Shown here: positions 36,016-44,700 of the stretch, in pieces | How the letters are laid out: each line of letters begins with the position of its first letter | Position numbering within the stretch: position 1 is the first letter of the stretch | NCBI RefSeq assembly: GCF_000427365.1 | Contig: NZ_KE386488.1 | Location: 1,116,001 to 1,180,000, forward strand | Reading direction: 5' to 3' | DNA from: Rikenella microfusus DSM 15922 | GTDB taxonomy: Bacteria; Bacteroidota; Bacteroidia; Bacteroidales; Rikenellaceae | DNA: 64,000 bases | Translations under genes and position numbers: made by a program | The notes under the pieces: model-generated | The model's input: the letters and a program-made list of their open reading frames with translations, nothing else | Database searches by the model: none | What the model was told of the DNA's origin: nothing

Positions 36016-38793
36016 ATGAAAGCCCAGCTGAAAAATATTTTTGAAAACGACTTTAGCGGAATCCGGTCGTTTACAACCCAAGTGATTACTCCGATCTTCG
36101 GAGCGAGCTATCGAGAATTTCCGGTTGCTGAAGATATATTGAGAGATGCCCGCCAAACGGCTCTGGCCGACAAAGCCAATATCGTAAAAATCCAACGAGT
36201 CGGAACCGTGGAACTGCTCAATCCGATTCAGATCTTCGATATCACCTTACGTGACTCGGCCGATCTGACCCGCTCCCGCATCGGCATTCAACGTCTTGTC
36301 CGAAGTAACCTGTTCCCCTATTCCCATGCCTTTATGGTCTTCCATTACGAAAACCCTTGCGGTCGCGAATGGCGGTTCTCCTATCTGTTTAAGGAAGATA
36401 CCGCAGGGCATACGACATCGGCCAAACGTTATACCTATCTGTTCGGATCCAGGCATCACTGTCGTACGGCCGTCGACCGCTTCTCCCTGCTGGCCGATAA
36501 GGAACAGGACGACAAGGCGTTACTGGAAGCCTTCTCGGTCGAATCGCTTACCAAAGAGTTCTACCGGGAACTCTTCGACTGGTACCAATGGGCGATCGAC
36601 GAATCAACCGGAGTCACATTCCCGAACAATACGAAGACCCCGACGGACGACCGCGAACAGATCGAAACGAAAATCATCCGACTGATTACCCGTCTGATGT
36701 TCGTCTGGTTTATCAAACAGAAAAACTTGGTACCCGACCGACTCTTCGACCCCGAAGCATTGCAGTCCATCCTTCGCGATTTCGATCCCCGAAGCCGGAC
36801 GTCCGGAAATTATTACAACGCAATCTTACAGAACCTCTTCTTTGCCACATTAAACCGGGCCATCATGGATGAAGAGGGACAGAAACGGGAATTTGCGAAA
36901 GGAAAAAGCAGGGATGTAAAAACCCTGTACCGGTACAACGAACTTTTCGCGCTGACAGAAGACGAAGCGATCGCTCTCTTTGCCGAAGTCCCGTTTCTGA
37001 ACGGAGGTCTGTTCGAGTGTCTGGACAAGACGCGGACGATCGACGGAGTCGCCTATAATTACGACGGTTTCAGCCGAAACACAGAGACCTTTGCCGACGG
37101 TCGTTATCGGCATCGGGCATTTATCCCGAACAACTTGTTTTTCGATCCGGAACGAGGCCTGTTTCCGATTTTGCAACGTTATAACTTCACCATCGAAGAG
37201 AGCACCCCTCAAGAACAACAAGTCGCGCTCGATCCGGAACTCCTCGGTAAAGTATTCGAAAATCTACTGGGTGTTTACAACCCGGAGACCCAAGAGACAG
37301 CCCGGAATCAAAGCGGTTCGTTCTATACGCCCCGTGAAATCGTGGAATACATGGTCGATGAGAGCCTGATCGCCTATCTGGGCGACACTCCGGAATTACG
37401 GACCTTGTTCTCCGAGGATTTTGACCCGACGAAAATCCCGGACTCAAACCGCAAGGAGTGGGCCGCCAAACTGAAAACGGTCAAGATTCTCGATCCGGCC
37501 TGCGGCTCCGGCGCATTTCCGATGGGACTGCTCAATCGGATCGTCGACCTGCTGCATAAACTCGATCTCGACGAGGATACGTATCGTTTGAAACTCGAAT
37601 TGATCGAAAACTGTATCTATGGAGTCGATATACAGAGTATCGCGACACAGATCAGTAAACTGCGTTTTTTTATCTCGTTGATTTGCGACTGCGAAAAAGA
37701 CCCGACGAAACCGAATTACGGTATTCCCACATTGCCGAATCTGGAAACCAAGTTCGTTTGTGCCGACTCTTTGATCGGCAAAAAGAAAAAAGAACAACAA
37801 CTGAACTTGTTCGATAACGAAGACATCGATCAAATCAAAAACGAACTGTTGCAAATCCGCCATGACCATTTTCGCGCGGACTCGGCGGCAAAGAAGAAAC
37901 GTTTGCGGACTCAGGATGAACGATTGCGCGAACAATTGGCCGACCGGTTATCTAACCATTCATTTGATCGGGAAGATGCCCGACAAATAGCCGAATGGAA
38001 TCCGTATGACCAAAATTCAGTTTCTCCTTTTTTCGATCCGGAATGGATGTTCGGCCTCTCGGACGGATTCGACATCGTGATCGGAAATCCACCTTACATC
38101 CCTTTGCAAAATAATAGTGGTTTGTTAGCCAAAAGATATGAACATTGTGCCTATATGACATTTGCCCGAACCGGAGATATATATTGTCTATTCTATGAGC
38201 GCGGACTTCAGATGTTAAAAAACAATGGAATTTTGTGCTGTATCACATCGAACAAATGGATGCGAGCCGGATATGGTGAGAAAATAAGAAGTTTCTTTGC
38301 CCGTCAGTCCAACCCTAAGTTATTGATTGACTTTGCAGGGATAAAAGTATTTGAAAGCGCTACAGTAGATACCAATATTTTGCTTTGTTCAAAAGAAGAG
38401 AATGCAAAGGCAACTTTGTGTGCGATTATGAACAAAACCGGCCATAAAAATTTGAGCCTTTTCGTGCAGCAACAGGGCGTGAGATGCGCGTTTTCCTCCT
38501 CTGACTCATGGGTAATACTTTCACCCATCGAGCAAAGCATCAAGCGTAAGATCGAAGCTGTAGGAACGCCATTGAAAGATTGGGACATTCAAATCAACTA
38601 TGGCATTAAGACCGGATTCAACGATGCTTTTATAATCTCCACAGAAAAGCGAGACGAGATACTGGCGAATTGCCGGACAGAAGAAGAACGGGAACGAACG
38701 GCCGAACTTATACGACCGATTCTTCGTGGCAGGGATATCAAAAGGTATGGGTATGAGTGGGCTGATTTGTGGATCATAAACACCTACCACTGA
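36016..38793 (+). CDS. Eco57I-type DNA methyltransferase, truncated in the present orientation
   Basis: Product of 925 aa. A long helical N-terminal region (about 1-420) is followed by an N6-adenine methyltransferase fold: motif I ILDPACGSGAF (D493) and motif IV NPPY (N691-Y694). The C-terminal specificity region begins near 820 and is cut off: after the 310-bp inverted repeat (38454-38763) only ten residues (DLWIINTYH and the stop) remain. Relatives of this type usually run to 1100 or more residues with a TaqI_C-like specificity domain. Inversion across the two repeats would join codon 916 in frame to the minus-strand cassette, giving about 1121 aa. The present form is therefore probably inactive or altered in DNA recognition. 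Confidence 0.88.
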   Translation: MKAQLKNIFENDFSGIRSFTTQVITPIFGASYREFPVAEDILRDARQTALADKANIVKIQRVGTVELLNPIQIFDITLRDSADLTRSRIGIQRLVRSNLFPYSHAFMVFHYENPCGREWRFSYLFKEDTAGHTTSAKRYTYLFGSRHHCRTAVDRFSLLADKEQDDKALLEAFSVESLTKEFYRELFDWYQWAIDESTGVTFPNNTKTPTDDREQIETKIIRLITRLMFVWFIKQKNLVPDRLFDPEALQSILRDFDPRSRTSGNYYNAILQNLFFATLNRAIMDEEGQKREFAKGKSRDVKTLYRYNELFALTEDEAIALFAEVPFLNGGLFECLDKTRTIDGVAYNYDGFSRNTETFADGRYRHRAFIPNNLFFDPERGLFPILQRYNFTIEESTPQEQQVALDPELLGKVFENLLGVYNPETQETARNQSGSFYTPREIVEYMVDESLIAYLGDTPELRTLFSEDFDPTKIPDSNRKEWAAKLKTVKILDPACGSGAFPMGLLNRIVDLLHKLDLDEDTYRLKLELIENCIYGVDIQSIATQISKLRFFISLICDCEKDPTKPNYGIPTLPNLETKFVCADSLIGKKKKEQQLNLFDNEDIDQIKNELLQIRHDHFRADSAAKKKRLRTQDERLREQLADRLSNHSFDREDARQIAEWNPYDQNSVSPFFDPEWMFGLSDGFDIVIGNPPYIPLQNNSGLLAKRYEHCAYMTFARTGDIYCLFYERGLQMLKNNGILCCITSNKWMRAGYGEKIRSFFARQSNPKLLIDFAGIKVFESATVDTNILLCSKEENAKATLCAIMNKTGHKNLSLFVQQQGVRCAFSSSDSWVILSPIEQSIKRKIEAVGTPLKDWDIQINYGIKTGFNDAFIISTEKRDEILANCRTEEERERTAELIRPILRGRDIKRYGYEWADLWIINTYH
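38454..38763. repeat. Inverted repeat, left copy (310 bp), inside the methylase gene
   Basis: The sequence from GAGCCTTTTCGTGCAG to GAGTGGGCT is the reverse complement of 39991-40300, with no insertion or deletion and, as far as I read, no mismatch. It codes for the start of the specificity domain in both copies, in the same codon phase. Divergence begins exactly at 38764 and 39990. Confidence 0.93.
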
Positions 38794-39376
38794 CTCCACT
38801 GCAACTTCCCACAAATCGATGTGAACGAGTATTCTCTTCTTACAGCTCATTTAGACCGATAGTGACACACAAGCTACACCTATGCTATTCGAGGCGATAC
38901 CACTAATGATCTCAACAACAGTAACTTATATGGAGGATGAAACGCAAGATAGCATCAGTTATATGGAGGATTTTATGCGGCCAAAAATTATATGGGGTGA
39001 AATTTCTGATAAATCCAAATTTGCGTTTGATTTTAGAGGTGAATATATTCCAGAAGCGACAACTTTTTATATGAGAGGAGAAAATATTGAATATCTATTA
39101 TGTGCTCTCAATTCTTCAATTTCTGAATGGCTATTCTCCAAAGTTGGTACAACTACCGGAGTTGGTACAGTTCGATGGAAAAAATACACCGTGGAACAAC
39201 TCCTTGTTGGAAAGCCCACAACTTGGGAAATGAATAACTATATGATTTACTTCAATAAATTGAAGAACCAAAATATTACCATTGAGGAATTTGAGAAATA
39301 TTGTGATGATTTTATGTTTCAAGTCTACAAATTGAATGAAGATGAAATAGATTATATTAGAAACAGAGAGGCTTAA
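38764..39376 (+). pseudogene. Decayed specificity (TaqI_C-like) cassette, currently joined to the methylase
   Basis: In the methylase frame the translation shows recognisable remains (ADLWIINT, PQIDVNEY, LLTAHLDR, RGDTTNDLNN) broken by at least four stops and then a frame change. A clean frame resumes at about 38930 and runs to 39376 (MRPKIIWGEISDKSKF, VGTVRWKKYTVEQLL), which is the C-terminal half of a TaqI_C-like recognition domain. A 13-base motif TTATATGGAGGAT is duplicated at 38927 and 38959, where the sequence also switches to one shared with the other cassette, so an aberrant recombination event is the likely cause of damage. Confidence 0.75.
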
Positions 39377-40290
39377 GTCTCTCTGTTTCTAGTTACTCGC
39401 TTATCATTTAGTATAAACATCCTTTCCTCTTGCGTCAGTAAATAAGCATCAAATATCTTATCGTCAACAACTTTGTCATCAATAAGACCTGAAATTCTTT
39501 GGTAAATTGTATTGGTCAAAGAATCAGAAAAATCAAGTTTCATTAGTGTCTTTTCTAATGTGGTGACATATAGTTGTATCCCTCCTCCTTGAACCTCTGC
39601 TTCTGTTGTAAGTTTGAGATACCAATCAAATAATTTACTATTCATGAGACCGACAAACTGAATCAATCTAGATTTATCACCGACCATAATATCAACAGCA
39701 TTATTACAAATGTATTGCTTTTCATCATAACAAAAGTTGATATTACAACCAATAATTTTCCACATCACTTTTGGCCGCATAAAATCCTCCCAATAACTGA
39801 TGCTATCTTGCGTTTCAAACCACTTGTTGTTAGTCTTCTTGCGAGCCTTAATCTTTTCGCCATGGATAGTATAGGTTTTGCCTGTCTGTTCCAATCTTTC
39901 TTTGCCAAATGAAAGAAGATACTGCTTTAAGGCAGGGTACTGTTCGATGTCGTAGTGGCGTGACGGGAATGTGGCTATGAGGTACTTCTTAGCCCACTCA
40001 TACCCATACCTTTTGATATCCCTGCCACGAAGAATCGGTCGTATAAGTTCGGCCGTTCGTTCCCGTTCTTCTTCTGTCCGGCAATTCGCCAGTATCTCGT
40101 CTCGCTTTTCTGTGGAGATTATAAAAGCATCGTTGAATCCGGTCTTAATGCCATAGTTGATTTGAATGTCCCAATCTTTCAATGGCGTTCCTACAGCTTC
40201 GATCTTACGCTTGATGCTTTGCTCGATGGGTGAAAGTATTACCCATGAGTCAGAGGAGGAAAACGCGCATCTCACGCCCTGTTGCTGCAC
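39373..40290 (-). pseudogene. Silent, intact alternative 3' end of the methylase gene (inverted cassette)
   Basis: This minus-strand open frame has no proper start of its own; its first 100 codons are the inverted repeat shared with the methylase. The unique part (39990-39373, 205 codons) continues as a full specificity domain: AKKYLIATFPSRHYDIEQYP, WEDFMRPKVMWKII, LIQFVGLMNSKLFDWYL and an uninterrupted end. Inversion would place it in frame behind codon 916. It lies 11 bases after the serine recombinase gene, so it may be transcribed with it but would give only a fragment. It is a storage cassette, not a gene in its own right. Confidence 0.82.
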
Positions 40291-40300
40291 GAAAAGGCTC
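39991..40300. repeat. Inverted repeat, right copy (310 bp)
   Basis: Reverse complement of 38454-38763. The outer end lies one base from the stop codon of the serine recombinase. The distance between the outer ends is 1847 bp, which is the size of the invertible unit including repeats. Confidence 0.93.
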
Positions 40301-40301
40301 G

Positions 40302-40910
40302 TTATTTTTCTTCCAAAATATTTTTTATGAATCGAGCTAAAGTATTTCGATCTACTTTACAGATTTTGGCAATCTTTCGTTGAGACATCCCCGTATTAAG
40401 TAATTCGCGGATTAAGGTAGTTTTTGGAAAAAGTTTGTATTTCTCAAGGCTACTTTTTCGCCCTTTGGGTCGGCCCAATACGACACCCTCAGCCTTTTTT
40501 CTGGCCAAAGCCTCGCGGGTACGCTGCGAGATCAAGTTACGCTCGATCTCGGCCGACAAACCGAAAGCAAAAGCCAAAACCTTACTTTGGATATCTTCTC
40601 CTAAACGATAGTTGTCTTTGATCGTCCATACGCGACACTCCTTAGTCATACAGATATTCAGAATTTCCATGATCATAAAGAGATTACGCCCCAGACGGGA
40701 AAGTTCGGCACAAATGATGAGATCGTTTTTCTCCACTCGTTTCAATAAACGCCCTAATTCCCGCTTATTATAGGACTTTGTTCCACTGATCGTCTCCTCG
40801 ATCCAGCCATCGATGCGTATGTCTTGCCGTTCGCAAAAATTGTTGATCTCAAATCGTTGATTCTCGACAGTCTGTTTGTCGCTGCTTACTCGAATGTATC
40901 CGTAAACCAT
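40302..40910 (-). CDS. Serine recombinase (resolvase/invertase family)
   Basis: At 202 aa it has the size of Hin/Pin-type small serine recombinases. The nucleophile lies in YGYIRVSSDKQ (S9), followed by LICAELSRLGRN, the long E-helix region with AEIERNLISQRTREALA, and a C-terminal HTH_7-type domain (MSQRKIAKICKVDRNTLARFI). It directly abuts the inverted repeat that flanks the alternative methylase ends, the usual place for an invertase gene. The sequence is poorer in GC than the rest of the island. Most likely it flips the 1.85-kb segment; a resolvase role for the whole island is an alternative. Confidence 0.92.
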   Translation of the reverse strand: MVYGYIRVSSDKQTVENQRFEINNFCERQDIRIDGWIEETISGTKSYNKRELGRLLKRVEKNDLIICAELSRLGRNLFMIMEILNICMTKECRVWTIKDNYRLGEDIQSKVLAFAFGLSAEIERNLISQRTREALARKKAEGVVLGRPKGRKSSLEKYKLFPKTTLIRELLNTGMSQRKIAKICKVDRNTLARFIKNILEEK

Positions 40911-41039
40911 TTTTGAGGTTTAACATAAGAAAGAATCATGAATTATCGAACATATTTCTGATCAAGCATTCCGGCTGGAAGATAAATCGATCTATGCAAG
41001 GCAAATTTTTGAGATATCGGTTCTGAATTGAACGGATTA

Positions 41040-41351
41040 TTAGTGCTGCAAGAGATAGATATATGCAGTCAGGGTATTACTCTCGTCATTCTCGCGGACG
41101 CCCCATTGCAGATTGGGATTCCCGAACGCTTCGGTGAGTGTGAACGTTTCATCCACGGTCAGCGGCTGGTCGAACGGAACCTCGAAGAGGACGACCGTAC
41201 TTTCTTTTTGCAAATCACTCGCCGGAGTGGCCTGAATTTGAGCGGCAAGCTGCTTAGCTCGATCGGCGGCCAAAGCGGAGACAGTTAGAGTGATAGTACG
41301 GTAGCAGACACCGGTCTGCAATTCAGGAGCACTAATGGTATAGCGGAGCAT
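41040..41351 (-). CDS. Small hypothetical protein (103 aa)
   Basis: The sequence begins LRYTISAPELQTGVCYRTI and has an alternating strand-helix-strand pattern, with an acidic centre (ENDESNTLTAYIYLLQH at the end). It looks like a small ferredoxin-like fold, but no family is recognised. The codon pattern on this strand is better than that of the overlapping plus-strand frame. It lies between the recombinase and attR, reading away from the att site. Possibly an accessory element protein. Confidence 0.5.
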   Translation of the reverse strand: MLRYTISAPELQTGVCYRTITLTVSALAADRAKQLAAQIQATPASDLQKESTVVLFEVPFDQPLTVDETFTLTEAFGNPNLQWGVRENDESNTLTAYIYLLQH

Positions 41352-41473
41352 GGCAGGAGATTTTCGTTAAAGATACCGATTCTCCGGCAAAGATTTCGAC
41401 GGATAATGGGACCTCTCCCAGATGGAAGAAAAAACAAGAGGTTGTGTGCAAATCGTGTGCAACGGAAAAAGAA

Positions 41474-41502
41474 AAGAGGTCACATCAATGATGTAACCTC
41501 TT
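41474..41502 (-). terminator. Element-borne terminator for the restored tRNA-Val
   Basis: AAGAGGT, CACAT and ATGT, ACCTCTT form a long imperfect stem just inside the element, followed on the minus strand by a T-rich run (TTTTCTTTTTCC). It replaces the original terminator, which was left at 15484-15512 on the other side of the island. Confidence 0.75.
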
Positions 41503-41511
41503 GGTTTTTAG

Positions 41512-41560
41512 TGTGGGAGCTGAGGGATTCGAACCCCCGACCCTCTGCTTGTAAGGCAGA
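41512..41560. repeat. attR: 49-bp direct repeat inside tRNA-Val
   Basis: Identical to 15522-15570 over 49 bases. It covers the tRNA from the anticodon loop and stem to two bases beyond the 3' end, so the crossover keeps the tRNA intact. Confidence 0.9.
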
Positions 41561-41588
41561 CGCTCTGAACCAACTGAGCTAAGCTCCC
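41514..41588 (-). tRNA. tRNA-Val (anticodon TAC)
   Basis: On the minus strand the 75 bases begin GGGAGCTTAGCTCAG and end CAGCTCCCA. The acceptor GGGAGCT pairs fully with AGCTCCC. The anticodon stem TCTGC/GCAGA holds the loop CTTACAA, giving anticodon TAC. The T-arm has GGGTTCGAATCCC-type pairing. CCA is not encoded. It is the integration target of the 26-kb element. Confidence 0.95.
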
Positions 41589-41713
41589 CTGCGTTGATTG
41601 CGATACAAAAGTACGGCTTTTTCCCGATTCTCCAAAAAAAATCGAAAAAAGTTTTTCGATTTTTTTGCAAACTTCACAGAACAAACTGATAATCAATACT
41701 GTAATCACCCTTC

Positions 41714-44700
41714 TCACCGGTTCTTCCCATCCTTTTCGGGAACCGCCGGCCCTTCCGACGCCGTTTCCAGCACCTCCAGCGTCTTCAACTCCGCCGAATC
41801 GGCCGCGCTGAGCGAATCGGCCGGCGGCAACAACTCCGTCGGAGATTCGGCAGCCGGAGTAATCCGCAACCGGGCCTGATCTTCCGCCCGCGGCCCACGG
41901 AGAAACACTTCGCGGATATAATTCCGCAGGTTCATCCGCGTATCCTCGATCAGCTCGACCCGCGAAGGCAGGTCGGCGCTCTTGTACCTCGCCCGCGTGA
42001 TTTTGAAATCGAAATCGTCCAGGTTCCCGAAAATGTCGATCCCCAACCGGAACGGTATCGGCGACTTAAGCACCGAAATATGATAATCGAACGTCATGTC
42101 CATCTTATGCACGCCGCTCACGGCCGCCCGGTAACGGTCGATCTCGACCACGAACGGAAAGATCTCGACCTGCGCATCCCGTACCAGCAGTTCCGCCGAA
42201 ATATGGTCGATCAGGTTCCGTTTCTTATTCTTGAACATCAGTTTTTTCGAAATCTCCGCGAAAGTCTCGCCGTCCATCAGCACCAGGCTGTCCCCATCTA
42301 TGTGGCAAGCCGCGTTGAGCGTCGGCAGCAGGATGTTCATGGCGCTGTCCAACCGTGCCGTCACTGCGATCTGGCAGTCCACCACCCCCTCGAACGACCG
42401 CAGCATCGGCATCAGCGTATCGATCGACGGCAACAGCTCGATCAACCTCGCCACCTGCATCTTTTCCATCTCCAGATCGAATCCCGCCTGGATGTCCTGC
42501 GGCGTCCGCGTAGCGTACAGCCCCGTCAGTTTCAGATTCCCCGCATCGCTGCGCATCACCAGATCCGTAAGCCGTACCGCCCGGTTGCGGGCCACCGCCT
42601 CGCCCGACAGGCTGTCCAGCACGAGGTTGGCATAGACCCCGCGGCGAACCGTCAGGTCGAACGTCATGTCGATATTGCCCGGTACCACCAGCAACGAACC
42701 GGCCGAAGCCGTATCCGCCGATCGGACGATGCGTTGTTCCAACTGGTCGTCGCTTTCGGTATGTCCGACCCCGCCCTGCGCCACCAGCTCGGCGCCGGCA
42801 TTGGCGACCCGTATAATCTCGTTCAGGTTGAGCGTGTCGGCCTCCACCTCCAGGTTTCCCTGCAACCGGCCCCGGCCCAGCATCGCCCGCCGCAGCCCCG
42901 ACACTTCGCCCGTCAGCACCATCTGCGACTGTCCCGCCTTGACGAAAGTCCGGTCCAGCCGTATCCGGTCGGTATCGAAAGCGACATCCGCGTCGCGCAA
43001 AACGACGGGCAACGGGAAAACGGGCGTCAGAATACGTCCCGAAACGGCTTTGACCTCGCCGTTCACCTGCCACCTCCGCAACAAAGCCCCGAGATCGGAC
43101 GACACTCGCATGTCTATGTCGCTGCCGGAAAATTCATCGGCCGGAAGCTGCCGCGGCCCACGGAGAGCACGCACATGCGCGAAGAGCGAATCCCGCGCCA
43201 CAGCCGGATAGACGCGCTGCAACGAATCGAGCCACCGGTCACGCCGCGCCTGCATCGCGCTGTCGGGACGGTTGATCGTGGCATTCAGGCCGACGCTGCC
43301 TTCGCGGACCACGAAACGGCTCCCGGCATCGCGGAGCGCCAATCCGTTCGCCTGCATCCAGAGCGAGATGCGAGGAATACGGGGAGCGCCCTCCGCCGGA
43401 AAAATACTCCACCGGCTGCCCAATCCGCGCCCGATAAAGACGATCGAGTCGCCCGTTTCGATTCGCAAACCCGCGGCGGAAAGCGAACCCTGCGCCGGAT
43501 GTACCGCCGTCGTATCGCGAACGATATTCTTGGCCGACATCGCGGCGCGCACGTCGATCTTTTTCCCGGTCACGCACAATGCCCGCCCCATGTCCATATC
43601 CACGGTATCCAGCGTGAGCGCTGCGCCCACGGCCTGTTTTCCTCCGTCGTCCAGGGAATCGGTACGCACCAGCCCGGTCCCCATCTCCAGACGACCGTGC
43701 CCGACCATCATGCGGAACGCTTCTTTCGGAACATGCACCCGCAAAGTATCGACCGTCAGGAACCCGCCCATCGCGGCGCCGCCGGCATGAGCGAGATCGA
43801 GCTGACTCAACCGTGCCCGCCCCTTCATGTCCATCGCGATCCGCCCCCGCACGTCGGTCCCGTCGGGCGAAGGGAAATGCCGGGTCAGGTAATCCAGCGA
43901 CAAGTCTCCTTTCAGCGTACCGTCGAATCCGGCATCGCCCGTCAGCCGGTCGAACTTCCCGGCGGCATAGAGATTCAGTCCGATGCCGGAGACTTGCAAC
44001 CGCCGCAGGTCGATGCCCGTCGAATCCGGGCGGCGGGGCCGGTAACGCAACGTGGCGTCGAGGGCCAGCGTATCGATACGGCTCCCGTTACGGTCTTTCT
44101 TATAATACAGATAACCGGCCGGTATGCGCCAATCGACCGTGACGTCGGGCAACGTCTTCGTCGCCGGAGCGAACGTTCCGTCGATGCGCAGGTCGATGTC
44201 GGTGGACAGATCGGTCTCGTAATCCCTCGCCAGCGGCAGTACCTCGGTCGGAATGAGACGGAGCAGACTGGCGAATTTCAGCCCCTGGGTACGGACGCCG
44301 AACCGGGTGACGACGCTGTCGCCCCGGAAAGCGGCTTCGCCCGCGGCGGTCACGAGCATATCGTTCAGCCGGAGGCTGAAATCGCCGACCGTAGCCTCCT
44401 TATGATCTTTGCCGCGGAACAGGATTCCGGTGCGGAACCTCAGCGATTCGAGCCGGTCGAAATTTCCCCAGACGACCTTCCGGGCCGCCAGATCCACGGT
44501 GTAATCGACCCGCCGCCGGCCGTTTACGCTCAGGCTGTCGATAAAGGCCGCGCCGGCCCGTCCGTCCGTCTCGACCGCGACCGCACAGTCTTTCAAACGG
44601 AGCCGTCGGATGTCGTTCCGCAGCAGGTCGGTCGTCAGCCGTCCCCGGACGAAAAAACTGCCCAGGCTTACGGAACCGGCAGTCCCGTCCGGCCGGCTGT

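Larger units (their letters stand above)
15522..41560. mobile_element. Integrated element of about 26 kb in tRNA-Val
   Basis: Perfect 49-bp direct repeats bound the region, one in an intact tRNA-Val(TAC) gene and one a tRNA fragment beside a tyrosine integrase. Integration therefore used the tRNA 3' half, and the element's own copy restores the tRNA. Cargo comprises regulators, a VirE_N/primase-like protein, a kinase/caspase envelope gene cluster and a helicase-methylase-recombinase cluster. The sequence is visibly less GC-rich than the flanks, most strongly in the methylase 3' end and recombinase. No relaxase, coupling protein, conjugation or phage structural gene is visible, so it is a genomic island or mobilisable element that probably depends on a helper. 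Confidence 0.88.

Noticed and set aside
38882-39376. Separate gene of 164 aa downstream of the methylase
   Set aside because: It is the C-terminal half of a specificity domain that continues from the decayed stretch before it, so it is a remnant and not an independent gene.
41028-41288. Plus-strand frame of 86 codons near attR
   Set aside because: It overlaps the better minus-strand frame (41040-41351), which has a more natural protein composition.
15522-41560. Prophage or full conjugative element
   Set aside because: No capsid, terminase, tail, portal, relaxase, coupling or type IV secretion gene is seen between the att sites.
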